From Ascocoryne sarcoides NRRL 50072 (lineage: Eukaryota > Ascomycota > Leotiomycetes > Helotiales > Gelatinodiscaceae), in contig KB205950.1 of NCBI GenBank assembly GCA_000328965.1, positions 877,441 through 941,440 on the forward strand: a stretch of DNA of 64,000 nucleotides. Direction: 5' to 3'. A program made the translations under genes and the position numbers. Of the stretch, positions 1 to 12,597 are shown in pieces; positions within the stretch are counted from its first letter, which is position 1; every line of letters starts with the position of its first letter. The notes below the pieces were generated by a model. That model was given only the letters and a program-made list of their open reading frames with translations, ran no database searches and had not been told where the DNA came from.

Positions 1-1064
1 TACCGCTATCATTATATTCCTTGTTGTAGAGATGTTGGCTACCTGGGGATTCTATGGTAGGCTTATAACTCTTCCTCACTTGGCTTTTCGCTGATGTTAT
101 TAGACTACATGAATCGCAACGGGTCCAACGTAGGGTCTAAGGTGTTGATGATTTTCGTTGCAATTCTGAATGCTGGACGAAACTCATTTTCATTCTTCCT
201 TCTCCTCATTGTCTGTATGGGCTACGGTGTTGTCAAGCCAAGCCTTGGTAAAACTATGATTTATGTTCGATGGCTCGCCGGAGCTCACTTTGTGTTTGGA
301 TTAATATATTCCATTGCAAGCTTGACCATCACCCCTGAAAGCGCTGGTAAGTTATGTCACTCCGCCTTCCTATTTCCTGCTTATACGGAAATGCAGGTCC
401 TCTTGTACTCTTCGTCATTCTACCACTAGCTGGTACTCTCACTGCCTTCTATGTCTGGACTCTCAATTCCCTAAACATGACTATGAAAGATCTCACCGAA
501 CGAAAGCAACATGTCAAAGCCATGATGTACCGAAAACTTTGGTGGTCAATACTTACCTCCATCATCGTCATCTTCGGATTCTTCTTCCTCAACTCACTCA
601 CGTTCGCCTCAGCCTCCTCCCCAGACTTCGTCCCCTTCCATTGGAAATCTCGCTGGTTCGTGCTAGATGGCTGGCTCAACATCGTCTACCTAGCAGATGT
701 AGTCTTCATCGCCTATCTCTGGCGACCAACCGCCAACAACCGTAGGTTCGCCATGAGTGACGAACTAGCACAAGACGACGAAGGGTTTGAAATCGCTGAT
801 TTCGGTGTCGAAGGAGATGACGATGAGGAAGAAGAAGACCAGGAGACGAGGCCTAGGGAGGGTGATAGAACGCAACCTAGTCAAGACGAGCCGAGATACG
901 ATCCTGCTCCTTCGGGGAACAAGAGTAAGACTATAAGGGAGGTTCCCAGGGAGAGTCTAGATGGGGACACTGTGTTTGCAGTAGGAGAGGATGGAGATAG
1001 GTGGAGTGAGGACGGGAGTGAAGAAGAGAGAGGAACGTTGGTTGCAAAACCAGATAAGGAATAG
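1..1064 (+). CDS. PTM1: GOST/PTM1-type seven-transmembrane Golgi protein, 3' part
   Basis: The reading frame is open at the window edge, so the N-terminal luminal domain and first membrane segments are missing. Introns are 57..103 and 347..396; splicing joins WGFY to DYMNRNG, the loop typical of the lung seven-transmembrane/GOST family (yeast Ptm1). Several hydrophobic helices follow, with FFLLLIVCMGYGVVKPSLG and the segment after residue SRWFVLDGWLNIVYLADVVF being the most family-like. The C-terminal tail (from about 770) is cytosolic, very acidic and rich in Asp/Glu, as in fungal members. The family acts in Golgi/endosome membrane trafficking. Membership is well supported; the exact paralogue (Ptm1 or YHL017w-like) is not resolved by this fragment. 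Confidence 0.85.
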
Positions 1065-1919
1065 TGATGAAGTTACGTATATGATACTGTAATTTTAGTT
1101 GGGCCGGGTGGCTTGGATTTGGTAAACAGCATTGCTTTTCATTTATGAATGCCTAGAGCGATTTTTGACCTTTATTATCTTTGTTTATTGTTTCTACCTT
1201 CATTCCCCTCGTAACTTAGAAAACAGGCAACACTCATTCTCAAGTGGGAAATATCTTACGTTGCCAAAGACTGGTCTTCCGTATACGGTGCTAACAACTA
1301 AAGTAGCGTTTGTACACGCAATACTATGAAATATCTATTGTGCCCTATAACGACTTGAGTTAATGCGGTCCCCTCGGTGTAAGGATTATCGAATAAGCGC
1401 TTATGTAAGTCTCTGTGAAGTGCAAGGTCTAGCAAAACAGGAGATCGAACGAGTAAAATATATAGTAGGCATTGGCATAGCAGACACCTAGTGCCCAGGA
1501 GCCTGCCGTCCCCATTTATTATTCTAAAATACCAACGCTTGGCGTCTGGTATAATTGCCCTAGTCCCTTGGGACTCTTTGTTATTCTTGCCTTTAGTTAA
1601 TGCAACGACAATTTTTCTAAATATGGGCTTGGCTCCAATGCTACCCATTTTAACATTTTAGCATCCTAGAGAAACAAACTCGAGGGATGGTAAAGATGCA
1701 ACCCAGGGATGGGGGAGATATAGATTTCGTTACATGAGAAGATTGATAAGAGCTAACTCTCAACTGCGAGAGGCTGCTATCAGCCGAATAGGTAGAAACC
1801 TACAATGCAAGATATAGAAACTTGGTTTTCCTGCAAGATAAATTTTAAATTTTGGACGGTCTAGAAGCCGGCAGGTTGAGAAAAGAGCGACATCATGTTT
1901 ATGGCAGTCAGTAGACGTG
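1065..1919. other. Convergent intergenic stretch
   Basis: It lies between the 3' ends of the PTM1-like and DUF1308 genes. It holds only a chance-looking minus-strand ORF of 116 codons (1298..1648) with no recognisable domain, and the two 3' untranslated regions. Confidence 0.6.
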
Positions 1920-3573
1920 TCAATTGGCATGGCCGTTTGTTTTACTATCTTGCTGTGCTTTCACACCTTGTGATCGCATAGCACTTTGCTTTTCTTTTCC
2001 AACGAGCGAGCGTGAAGCGCGAGTAAGCCAGATATGTGGACCTCGAGTTTCTTCATCTACTCGGTTGTTTTCGATGGTTGCCTCGATTTCTTTAGCAACA
2101 ACACGATTGCTGCTGACTGTAGTCAATCTGTGTGCCCATCCGTATAGGAAGACTGACTGGTTAATGAGCGTCAGGTTTTCCAGCACCTTCCCGGCAATTG
2201 GGGGAAGTTGTTTCATGATGTCTGAAATATCCACGTCAACCACTTCTATTGGTATTTTCCACTCCGGGGGAACAGGATAATCTGAAAGGTTTTGAAATTG
2301 TTGGAGGATTTCTTCGCTGGTAAGAGGGCTTTCGGAGTTATTGTAAAGTATCAACGAGGCCCTCCTCTTTTCGGTTTCAGTGCCAATGATGTCGACAATT
2401 TCTTGCATTCTAACAGCGGCCTCGCGTGTGCAGAATAACTTACGAGCTCCACAAATCGGCCATAAACTATTGGGTAGCAGCTGTTCTTCGTTTTCCATTT
2501 CAATTTGTTTCGATATGAATTTGTTGTGCCAGTCTTCTGGCTCGACTCGTCCGTGAGACAGATCGCTAGCAAATGCTAAAAGAAGGGTGCAATCAACATT
2601 CAAGCTATCAGAGAAAGCATCCAGTTGATCTGGAGCAAGCCTTTCCATAACATCGGCTACATGTGTAGATTCTGGTGCGTTTACATCTTCCATGGTCTGA
2701 ACAGCAATTCCAAGCTTTCGTATCTTCTGCAAAACTTTGGCAACTTCGGCAGACTCAGGTTGAGCCTTGATTCTAGGTAGAATGAGACTGACTGTGGGAT
2801 GCTGGTAATGAACCCTGGTTGCCTGGGCAGCTTTCATAAGAGTTTCTGCTTGTCGTACGAGACCTTCGGGTTCATCGTCTGAAAGGTCTGAGCTGCCGCC
2901 ATCATCACTTTCATCGTCCGAAGAGCCTACCCAACCGGCTTTTGCCAAATCCCATATTATCCTTTTCTCGGTAGCCGAGGATATTTTAATCCATTGTAGC
3001 CCGTCCTGCGATACAATATCCACCAAAACATCACGAATGCGGCGTGGTTTGTTCTCCGAGGTAGAGGGTTTATTTTGCCCTTCGTTCCAGTAGAACTTTT
3101 TGCTTATAGCTCTTAGTCCACTACATGTTTTTGCAATGGCCCATACTGTAGCATAAAACGAAAAGTTGGATGATCGAAGGCCATGAGAAGTTTTCGAGCT
3201 ATTGGGATCTGCTTGGGAGAGCTGTATTTGGATTAGAATAATGGCATAAAATGGCGGTATTGAAACAAACCTTATCTAACAATTTCATCTCAGACTTGAC
3301 ATTGTTCCTGAAGCTCCTCAACTCAAGTTTGTGCTCCTTCTTGTGTTGTTCTAGATAGACCTGGAATTGTTGCAGTTCCTCGACCAAATGTCGACACCGC
3401 TGTAGTGTAGCTTTAGCAAGAACCGTAGCCTGGACTGCAGAATTGTCCTCGGCCGAATTTGAGAGACTCAAGTCTGCCACCTCACTGGAAATGTTTGCCA
3501 GAGGTTGTGGATCGGCAGTCTTGTCCGCCACCTGAACTAGGCTGTTTGCGAGATTGGGGTCTTCCGCAGGCAT
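1920..3573 (-). CDS. DUF1308 family protein (C7orf25/UPF0415-like)
   Basis: Two exons, 3573..3271 and 3221..1920, joined by a 49-bp intron in phase 0, give 534 residues. The start is the ATG at 3573; the frame upstream of it has only a TTG. Residues about 35-100 form a charged, helical, probably coiled-coil region. The exon junction is followed by the family blocks FYWNEG, the segment RRIRDVLVDIVSQDGLQWIK and TEKRIIWDLAKAGW. An acidic Ser/Asp patch comes next, then the C-terminal domain with CTLLLAFASDLSHG and FCTREAAVRMQEIVDIIGT. Members are conserved from fungi to animals and the C-terminal half is thought to be PIN-like, but the function is unknown. Family assignment is from memory of these blocks. 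Confidence 0.8.
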
Positions 3574-5436
3574 TGCGGGCTCTGGATGGAAAGATGTATC
3601 AGACCATACCAATATATGCTAGTTTTGAGGTGTTCCTTTATCCATGGAGTTTTTGGAGAAGTCGTAGACCAAAGCTACGAGAAAAGAGTCATTTAGTTGG
3701 CGAGGTTCTCCCGAGCAACCACGATGCGGGCACGGAAACCTCCGCTCCAGAATAGACCCAACCCCTCTATCGGTGTTTCAGCGATTCATCTTTTTCAACC
3801 TCTTTCAAAACTATAAATAAATTCCATTAATCGTTTGCTATGCACTTAACTTATTATGATCCAATACCACTTTTTTTGAGAGGACTATTGGGTTGGCAAT
3901 CAACTATCCATACCCAGCTATTTTTCTACGATACGGAAAGTCGAACAGAAAAAGAGGTCTTAAAGCAACGGTTAAATAAAAAAAAGCAAAAGGAAAAAAT
4001 CCAGAAGGCTTGGGTTGAGACATGTGAGAAATGATTGAAGTAACGTCCGGCGAGACTCTAGATAGATTTTTATCAAAGACGACGCAAACTTGAAGGCTTG
4101 CATTCCAGTACACAACCGGTTTTCTAGTCAGGGCCAGATGCAGAAGAGAGAAATTATTCGAAAGGTCTAGATTCAATCTAGCCAGCGCCAAAAAAGGCAC
4201 CAGATTTCACAGGCTGGATGTCAGATGGTCAATTGCATAGGATTCCAAAAAATCTAGATAACAGGCTAAGGGTTAGTAGGGCTCATCTCAGTTGCCGAAA
4301 TCTCCTGGTTTACTTCTAGCGGTGCTCCTTTTTCAAGCCTCTTAATACGTACGAAATCCGTCAGCTGTGCACTTAGAGTCCGGCCAGAAGGGAACTCAAA
4401 GGTTCAGAGTGTGACCTGCTATCACATCACTGCTACACGATTCGACAAGCCCCTCGGTATCAGGAGACGAAATGGGAGTGGGGAAGCAAGCACATGACTG
4501 CACCTTCATGCATTGGCAACGATTAAGAGATTGGCGAGAATAGGCTTCTGCTTAAGGTATGTCAGAAAATTAAGTAATTTTTAGGATCAGTACCGATATA
4601 TGGAAAACCTGACGGTTTTGCAATGGCAAGAGGCCTCAAGTTGTAATTGCTTTGAGCCTTAAGGCAACCCAAATATTTATCCAGACATTTGTTTCAAGCT
4701 TTATTTTAAGTGTGTCAATAGTCAAGGGCATCTGATTGCCAAACATATTTCGTTTGGAGACCAAAGAGGTCACTCAAGAAGACTATCAGAACAGTGATTA
4801 GAGAATTCTTTACCAGTTTGAATCCTAGCCTAGTCTTAATCTTAACACTTAAATGCTTCAATTCTTAACTTTCTTTAGAGTATAGAAATATTTTCTGAAA
4901 CTGTAGTACATGTATTCTTCATTTTGATTTCCAAGGGACGGTAAAGCATGACTAGTAGAGTGAGGGACTTACCCCATACTTTCATCTATACCCAAAATAG
5001 AACCCCACATGAACCCCCACAGCTCCACAAACCTTAAAGAACAACCTCATACATTTCAGCAGTGGGAATTGTAACAATGGCAATCCCTCGCTCGCTACGA
5101 AACGGGGATCACTCCACCTGAACGATAAAATGAGCCGTCTCCTCTAACGTATATTTCCAATCGCATGGCTTGCCACTATCTCCCCTCATCTTCAGGTGGC
5201 TAGCATCGTACGATTTCAGGCAGGTCATTTTCTTGAGCTTTGTGTAACGTCTAGCCCAGGCACCCCAAATAATTAAACCAAAGTATTTTTATATATTCTG
5301 TTCGCTTCCCTTCGCTATGCTAAGAATTGCAACGACTACAGCTCTTAGTGCCTGCTCTAGGACTCAGAGAAATTGCTAAATTAACTCCATCCTCTGACAT
5401 CAGCCTTCTACCACCAGCCATCAGCTTTCCCCCACC
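3574..5436. other. Divergent intergenic stretch, 1.9 kb
   Basis: AT-rich spacer between the divergent DUF1308 and SDR genes. A TATA-like run (tatttttatatatt, about 5284) lies 150 bp before the SDR start and may be its promoter. No coding region is recognisable. Confidence 0.6.
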
Positions 5437-6615
5437 ATGTCTCCCTTTAACAACATCCATAACACAATCCCACCACGCACCATTGATGCTAGCGGCTATG
5501 GAAAGACCGCAATCGTTACGGGATGTGCGTCTGGCGTTGGTCTAGCAACTGCCCAAGCTTTCTTGAGCCACCAGTTCGAGGTACTAGGTGTAGATATCAA
5601 CGAGATGGATTTCGCAAAGATTGACGAAAGGGACGAAGAACGGTTTCATTTCCACAGAGGGGATCTCATGAAGGAAGGAGAGTGCGATGAGGTTGTTCGC
5701 CTTTGCATTGCACAATTTGGGTGAGCATGTGCTTTTACATTCGCTTGCTTCCCCTATTCTAAAGCTTGAGCTTGTTCCTAAGGGACCCAGGGAAAAGATC
5801 GATGTTTTGGCAAACGCAGCAGAGATTGTGGATTCGTTCGAAGCTGCAGACGTTATCTCCGATCAAGTTTGGGACCGCGTCATAGGCGTTAATCTCACGG
5901 CTCCTACGAAGTTGATTCGTGCTGTATTACCGTTTATGAAGGCGAAGAAAAATGGAGCTATAATAAATGTTGCAAGTAAAGCTGGAATGAGTGGCACTGC
6001 TGCTGGCGTTGCATATACTGCTGTAAGTGAAGACTTTTTGATAAATTCACCAATCCCCCAAATGCTTCATCCTCTTCTTGAGGATGTTGTGTCTAAACTA
6101 CTAGTACACAAAAAGCTAACAAGAACTGTTATAGTCTAAGCACGGATTAGTGAGATACCCTTCTCTAGGTTCTCAATTTTACCCTCTAATTACAAAAGTT
6201 TAGGTCGGTGTGACGAAGAGTACGGCATGGCGCTTCAAAGACGAAGGTATTCGCTGCAACGCAGTATTACCAGGATGTAATTCCTCGACTCTCTTCAAGT
6301 CCCTTCCCCGATGTTCAGTTCTCCACTAATTATTCTCTCAGTTGTCGATACCAATATCCACCAACCTTCGGCACAGGAGAACTTTGATCTAGCTACCTAT
6401 AAAATACTTGCGTAAGTAGCCTATCATGATTTATGGCCATGGTAAACAAATACTGATTGCGTAGACCTGTGATTTCATTGCACTCAGGAATGCCTCCAGC
6501 CGCCCACATATCCGCTGCCGAAGTCGCGAACTTGATCGTCTTTTTGGCAAGTGACCAGGCGAAATCTATCAATGGCGCTCTGGTGCCGATTGATACTGCA
6601 TGGAGTGTTATCTGA
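5437..6615 (+). CDS. Short-chain dehydrogenase/reductase (classical SDR)
   Basis: Six exons (5437..5720, 5791..6022, 6135..6149, 6204..6276, 6342..6411, 6465..6615) join in phase to 274 residues. Exon 3 is only 15 bp and carries part of the active site. The start has a good Kozak context (ccaccATG). A Rossmann nucleotide site TGCASGVG is at residues 28-35; an Asp after the second strand (VLGVDI) hints at NAD(H) preference. The usual NNAG motif is changed to LANAA. The catalytic triad is present: Ser157 (INVAS), Tyr170 and Lys174 (YTASK). The C-terminus has the usual SDR block AAEVANLIVFLASDQA. There is no signal peptide, so it is probably cytosolic. The substrate is unknown; the neighbours (amine oxidase, P450, cyclodeaminase) suggest an imine, aldehyde or alcohol. 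Confidence 0.9.
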
Positions 6616-7246
6616 ATGGATTATTATCATGATGTTAACCCTGGCCGTGATTTATGATGTATGATATACAAAGGTTGGGACAAGGTTTACGTTTCCTGGT
6701 TGGTGTTTGGAGATATGTTTTTGCACTTTAGCTCGATAGACGTGAGCATCTCAAAAGGTTGTAGCAGGTTTGGTGTTAAAGGGTAGTTCTCTCTGCATAC
6801 TCAAAACTGTGTCATTGAACCTTCGACTATATCTTGTAAAAGCTATGTTGCCAATTCTAGGATTTGATACGTGAAGAGTCCAACTTGTAAGTCAAAGATA
6901 GCGAGATTTTCAATTTCTGCAGCTGCGTCTTGAAGCCGTAGCCGCATCTAGTGTCCTAAGGATTAGCACCCCCGCCTCTACTTCTTCATAATACTATTTT
7001 ATAGTCGCATGGGATGGTGAATACCGTCGTCAAATTCAAGCCTAGATATTTGGTTTAAGGATAGATAAAGGATTATTTTTGCCTCCTATTATTTGGCTTC
7101 CCTAACAGTAGGTATAACGGGAAAGAGCCTTTATAAACTCTAGTACTCTCTAAATGCCAGTAACATGTATAAAGGGATGCCTCAAAATGCCTTAAAACCC
7201 TCTGGAACACTATCCTAGAAAGATAAAACGTAATCTCCATCCAAAG
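6616..7246. other. Convergent intergenic stretch
   Basis: Spacer between the 3' ends of the SDR and amine oxidase genes. I see no gene, repeat or structured element. Confidence 0.6.
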
Positions 7247-9361
7247 CTACAGTTTCGAGTCCCTTCCATGACATTCCCCAACCGCCTGCACTAACTTCTT
7301 GTCCTTCAGCAATTGACTCTTATTGTCCTCCTGCCTACTCTGTGGGACATCTAACGCTGGGTTGGAATCAAAGAACCCACTGGGCTTGAGGCTCACAGTC
7401 ATAGTATCGCACGGCATAACCGGATAATCTTCCGTTCTCGGATTATGCGTCAGACTGATAGAATGCCAAACTACGATATCCGTATTCTCCGTACAATCTC
7501 CCCTCTCGGCCCAAGCACCCAGATCGCTCTTCCCATCAGGCAGAGATTGATACGTGTAATCCCCCGCGGCATATAACTCATTATCTTTGTGAGAAGTTAC
7601 CCAGAATGGATGGAAAGCGTATTTTGCTCTCTTGCCGTGCCATGATTCCGGATGTGCTAGTAACATTTGTTTATGTGGGCTATGAATTGCGTAGGCTACT
7701 GGCTTGCCAGAGGACTTGTTGAATTTAGATGGGTTGATGATTTTATGAACTCGGTTCGGGGCGGAGTCTAGGTGCGAGGCAGTAAGAACGGGACGAGCAG
7801 TGGTAATGTAGCCGACGCCGAAGGGGTTATTTCCATCCATGGGCATGGCTATGGAGTCTTCCTCGATCACGGTATTGTTCTCTCCATCGATGGATGGATC
7901 AATACGGAGACTGAAAACATGCTGGTGGAAAGGTGCCATAACTCCGGTGTTGACATTTGTTCCCCATGGTACGGTCACGCCTGGATCAATCGCTGCTGTT
8001 GAGAGAATGCCAGTTGCCTGGATTTTGTAATGTAGACCAGCGGCTTGATCGAAGTGCCACATAAAAATGTATTCGTAGTTTCCCACCGTAATGATTGTCT
8101 GGAGAACCAAAACTCGAGATCGAACAATTGATACTGCTCCTGTTTTGGTATTGGTATGCTTCCATCCGATACCATCATCTATTTCGTGCATGCAGATAGC
8201 ATTGGGCTTATCAACTGGCTTTCCTTGAGAATTGCTAATCACAAACGAAAAATACTGTGTTCAGTCAGTTGAAAGAACAAAATAAGGGAAAAAAGGCGTT
8301 TAACTTTTATCACACCAAGGCAATCACAGCCTAAAGAAAGGTTATTTGCTGCTACCCCAGCGCCTATGTCGCCTACGTCGAACACACTCTTCCTCGAGTA
8401 TGGATACCGTGGGTCTCCATAAGGAACAAACATCTCGCTTAGACTCAATCGATGGAAGAGATCTCTCCCATCATATGTCACATCATGTAAGACCATCCCC
8501 TCTCGCCAAGTGAATCCAAGTCTAAATCTCCATTTCTGCCATTTAATCAAATAACCTTCAATGGTAAACGAGACTCCTTCTGGTTGGTGGACAATCAATG
8601 GTTTCAAGTCTGCTCGTGGAGGTTGGCACTGAAGATCTTGATGATACTCCTTGGTAGGATGGTACTTGTAGACAGCATCATAGTTGAGCCCTGAACCGGG
8701 ACCAGTGGGCAAACGGATGATTTCCACAAGCTCTTTGGTAGTTATATCCAGGACTGGAGAGAATGGAAGGGGTGTATCATAATGATTAGAGCCAGGATGT
8801 TGGGTTCGTGCAAACAAGTAACACTTAGTCGTGTTAGCCGAGATTCTGGGTTTTAAAGTATCGAGCGAGGACACTTACTTGAAAATATCTCGGAAAATCC
8901 TTTTCAGAATCCCTACCATATGGCCAAGTATCACACACCAATTCTAAGCTTTCCGGTAGTTGAAACTTTTTGATCTCTTCCAAAACCTTCGGGTGCTTTA
9001 AACAAACGTCTCTCAACATAGTCATCTCGTCTATGTCATTCTGACCATGAAATTGTGAATCCAACTTCTTTACATCTTGAACGGAATTATTGTCGACGTT
9101 CACTTCCGCTAAAAACAGGTCTGCTGTTCCTCTATGATAGTATAAAGATGATGCTATCCGAGGAAGCTTCTTTTTAGTGCTTCCATTTCTCTCAGCTATG
9201 AGACACGGTCGAAGTTGCGCTTTCGGAGGCTCTGAGATCGTGATGACTTTGAAATGAAGACTTTTGCCAGGCGAATGAGCTTTTAAAAGAGAGGAAATCT
9301 GAAGAATTTCTTCCGCTGTGATTGGATCGAGAGGGTGGTTCTGAGATTGTGAAGTCGACAT
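7247..9361 (-). CDS. Copper amine oxidase (TPQ type), peroxisomal
   Basis: Exons 9361..8879, 8823..8305 and 8254..7247 join in phase to 669 residues, the normal family length. The enzyme oxidises primary amines to aldehydes with release of ammonia and hydrogen peroxide. The topaquinone precursor Tyr is at about residue 394 in VGNYEY. Copper ligands are His444 and His446 (FHQHVFSLRID) and His604 (SLTHNPRTEDYP). The catalytic-base region reads FDVGDIGAG. Exon 2 ends in the family block GCDCLGVIK. There is no signal peptide, and the protein ends in SKL, a perfect type 1 peroxisomal signal, as expected for a peroxide-producing fungal amine oxidase. The gene is convergent with the SDR and is followed upstream by a P450 on the same strand. 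Whether the substrate is methylamine, putrescine or another amine cannot be read from the sequence. Confidence 0.95.
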
Positions 9362-10195
9362 AGTGAGAGCTTAAGAAAGTTGTCAGCTTGGTTAATAAGT
9401 CAACGAATGAACTGGGATACTTTTGGGCGAAGCGGTGGAGTGTTGGGATTGGGAACTTACTTTTTAATAAATCAATTGAGAGACAAAAGAATGAGATGAG
9501 GAAATTAAACAAATTTATAGTGAGAAGACAAACAGAAAGCTATCTCGTGGTAGCACCGAGAGTGGAGGTGAAGATAAGAGCCACACGTGACGCGATATTC
9601 GTTGTCCGAATTGACCTCGTTTGCCCCTCTTGTATCCCCACTTTCGGGAGCTAATTGCTTTCTTTTGCTGTACGAGGCTGATAATTTCCGTATTACTTTG
9701 CGTTAGTTGTTGGTATTATCTCTTACTGGTCCAATGGCTTCAAGGAGAGACAGTTTCGACGATAGAGCCAGCTTTGCAAAGTGAAGCTCCTCCTAAATAG
9801 TCTCTTCGACTTGCTCGTCTTTGGTTCTATTCGTAATCTTACTTCTTGAACAAATGTGTCCGACTCTTCAACTTGGGTTGCTTTTACACACGTCTAATGA
9901 ATCAAGATGATTTGAGAAGTCAAGATGAGAGGAATTGTTCAAATCAAGTGATAGAGCACAGGTCAAGCAGAATCAAGATAGTTTTATAGTGTGTTCGAGG
10001 AGACCCCGAAAAGAGTAATCGTCAGGACCGTTCCATATAATAGGAATGGGCAAAATCTGAAAGGTTAAATTCCTGAAGTCTGCCTTAAGGGGTGCATTTG
10101 CGTATCGTTCAATACTAAGTATATAGTCAATATTGAGTTTGATCAATTTACCTTCATGATGTTGCTCTATCTTAAAAAGTCAAATGCGAAATGCA
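9362..10195. other. Intergenic stretch upstream of the amine oxidase
   Basis: It holds the promoter side of the amine oxidase and the 3' side of the P450. No gene or repeat is recognisable. Confidence 0.6.
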
Positions 10196-11866
10196 TCAAG
10201 AGATAGGTATTGCCTCAAAAACCAGCTTGCAAGTTTGATCCAATGGCCTCGATGAGATAACTTGATCTGAAAGTGTCATCCTGCCATTCATATCTGGGGC
10301 AATCCGAGTCTTGAACTTGGAGTATACTCCTTGAAGTAGGTATTTCATTTCAGCATACGCCAGACTAGACACTATTAGTACAGAGCTAATGGAAAATGTA
10401 AACATACTAACTGTTTTCCAGTGCAACCTCTCCCACCGCTACCAAAAGCAAATAATAATCTATTCATTTCTAATGCTCTACCTGGGTCAAGCCAACGCTC
10501 TGGGCTGAAATCATCGCCATTCACGAACACGTGCTCGTTGAACTGATGAACACTGAATGCTTGACAGCTAACGATGACATTTCCTGGGATAAAATATCCA
10601 TCAATGGTACGTCCGCCTAAAGGAGTCCGCCGAGGTTGAGACATCGGGATGGGTGGAAAGCACCTTAGAGACTCTTTGATAACAGCGTCTAGGTAAGGAA
10701 GGTTAAATACAGTCTGGCCTTTTTGGGTTTGGAGCTCCTCGATAAGCCTGGCTTGAACATGGGAGAATGCGGGTAGAGATATTTGGTACATCAAGAAAGT
10801 AAGAGCATCTCCAGTTGTGTCGATCCCCGCCGCCAGATGATCCATGCATTCAGCTGCAACTTCAAGTTGCTGAAATTGTTCTTTGCTACGCTGGAGCTTG
10901 TATGCCAGAGTGTGTTCCCCTACATCTGGCTTCTTGCTCGACTCGAGAACATGGTCGTTCGCAAGAGGTGTAGGTCTTGGCTTGAAGATTTTCTCGAAAA
11001 TGGCAGAAAGCATCGGCCAACGGTACTGGGCCAGATTTTCTATGCCAGGTTAGACGTTGAAATGGGCGAATGGCAAGAAAACAAACGTTTAAGGCTGTGG
11101 TGATATGACAACTCCTCCATCATTTTGAGATCCTCATCCTTTTCAATTGAATGCGTCCCATAGGGATGAAAGAGGAAATGGGAAGCGCAGTCTAATGCAA
11201 AGCAGTGCAAGTAAACCTGAGTCCGTGAGCCTATATTCATAAACTTTAGGAGGGTTCTCACATAAGCATCTATGCTACGTCCCTCGGACTCGATGCACTT
11301 TTGAACAAAAGCACTTACTCTTTCCTGAATTCCACTTACGATCTCAGCATGTAGGACGTTGGTGTTGGCATACTGTCCTGCTATATATCGCTTCTTCTGG
11401 CTGTGCTGGTGACCTGTCAACGGATCTGATCAAGCGAAAATCGTATCAATAACCTACATCCTTCTTCCATAATGTAGAAAACATTGTCCTAATCTGCTCA
11501 GTACACTTTTTCGACATATTAAGTGCCTTCTTACCGGACTCCGAACTGCTTGAACAGAGTGTAGAATTCGGTCTTCTCATAGCCGCTTCCCCCAGAATTG
11601 TAAATCTCCTTGATAGACTCCAAAGATGTAAATGCTACTTCATTTGGACCTATGCGAACGACTGGGCCGTATTGCCTATGAAGCTCGTGAATGTACTCTC
11701 GACGGTTGGAAGTGAACTCTTGTATCATGAGCCAAGTATCACTCAAGCGAGTATACCACGGCCCAGGAATATTAGCGAGGGGCGAGAAAGCTGCTCGATA
11801 GATTGTAAGATATATGCACAAGAGGCCGGCTGTGATTACACCAAGTTGCCATAACTGTTCCAGCAT
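10196..11866 (-). CDS. Cytochrome P450 monooxygenase, microsomal
   Basis: Five exons (11866..11535, 11488..11454, 11425..11087, 11039..10412, 10364..10196) give 500 residues. The start is the ATG at 11866 (MLEQLW), directly before a hydrophobic N-terminal anchor and the Pro hinge (IPGPWYTR), which places it in the ER. The I-helix oxygen site is AGIDTTGD, the K-helix is KESLR, PERW follows, and the haem loop FGSGGRGCTG gives Cys441 as ligand. The exon 2 donor is odd: the consensus-like gtaggt at 11457 breaks the frame, so I used the weak gttatt at 11453, which keeps it open. It is not assigned to a CYP family. It shares a 731-bp divergent promoter with the cyclodeaminase, which suggests co-expression. 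Confidence 0.85.
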
Positions 11867-12597
11867 TTTAACATAAAAATGAAAGGGAGCAGAAATGAAG
11901 TTCGCAAGTTTCAAGCTACCAGCATCTTTATAATGCTCCGCGATTACCTATACTAAACATTGACAGTTTCCAGCATTCAACACACTTCCTCCGTAGCCAT
12001 CTAGAGATAAGAAACGACAAAGAATCTTATTATTGATTGGCTTTAGAGCAGCGCGAGAAAAAGTCGGGCGTCGGGCTTATGTTGGTGGCGGCGGGGCTGT
12101 GGGTGACATTTTTATTCATAGAAGCAGAAGTGGGGTGAAGTGAAGTGAAGCCGCCCCTCGAGCTCCAAGTATTACTGTGGAGTAATTAGGTACTAAGAAG
12201 ATCCAGCCATGGCCTTGACGCCTGGTGGATATCATCGACAATACACACAAGAACAACTAAGTGATGAACAGTTATGAATATGCCGAAAACTACAAAGCTA
12301 TGCTTTGACCCCAAAAACACCGAGCCTCGCAACCTCAACGTAGTCCGTATATACACGTCGTCGTCCGTAACTCCGACTCCGGGATGACATTACTCGAGTA
12401 GTCGGGATCGCGCTAAGATAAGATGGGCCTAACGTTAAACCTCGACTTAAGATTCTCGGACTTGGGAAAACGTCCATGTCGGCTTGTAACGCCATAAAAT
12501 CCGAAAAAAGAACCTGATGTTTTCTATTTAAGCTGCATTGCCCCAGATGTGATAGCTGCTTCTGAAGTATAGATATTTTGTCGGAAACAAGTCCGCC
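11867..12597. promoter_or_regulatory. Shared divergent promoter, P450 / cyclodeaminase
   Basis: It has a GC-rich half (about 12070-12160), with a short gtgaa-type tandem repeat near 12135-12155 and several GTGGGG/GCGGGG (SYGGRG, CreA-like) matches. A CpG-rich block (12300-12480) carries the palindrome tactcgagta (12391-12400), flanked by the inverted halves ccgact and agtcgg. No coding potential is convincing. Regulatory meaning is inference. Confidence 0.5.

Noticed and set aside
1298..1648. 116-codon minus-strand ORF between two convergent genes
   Set aside because: No domain, no splice partner, unconvincing composition; it lies in 3' untranslated DNA.
3840..4200. Overlapping ORFs on both strands upstream of the SDR gene
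   Set aside because: Short, AT-driven, no recognisable motif.
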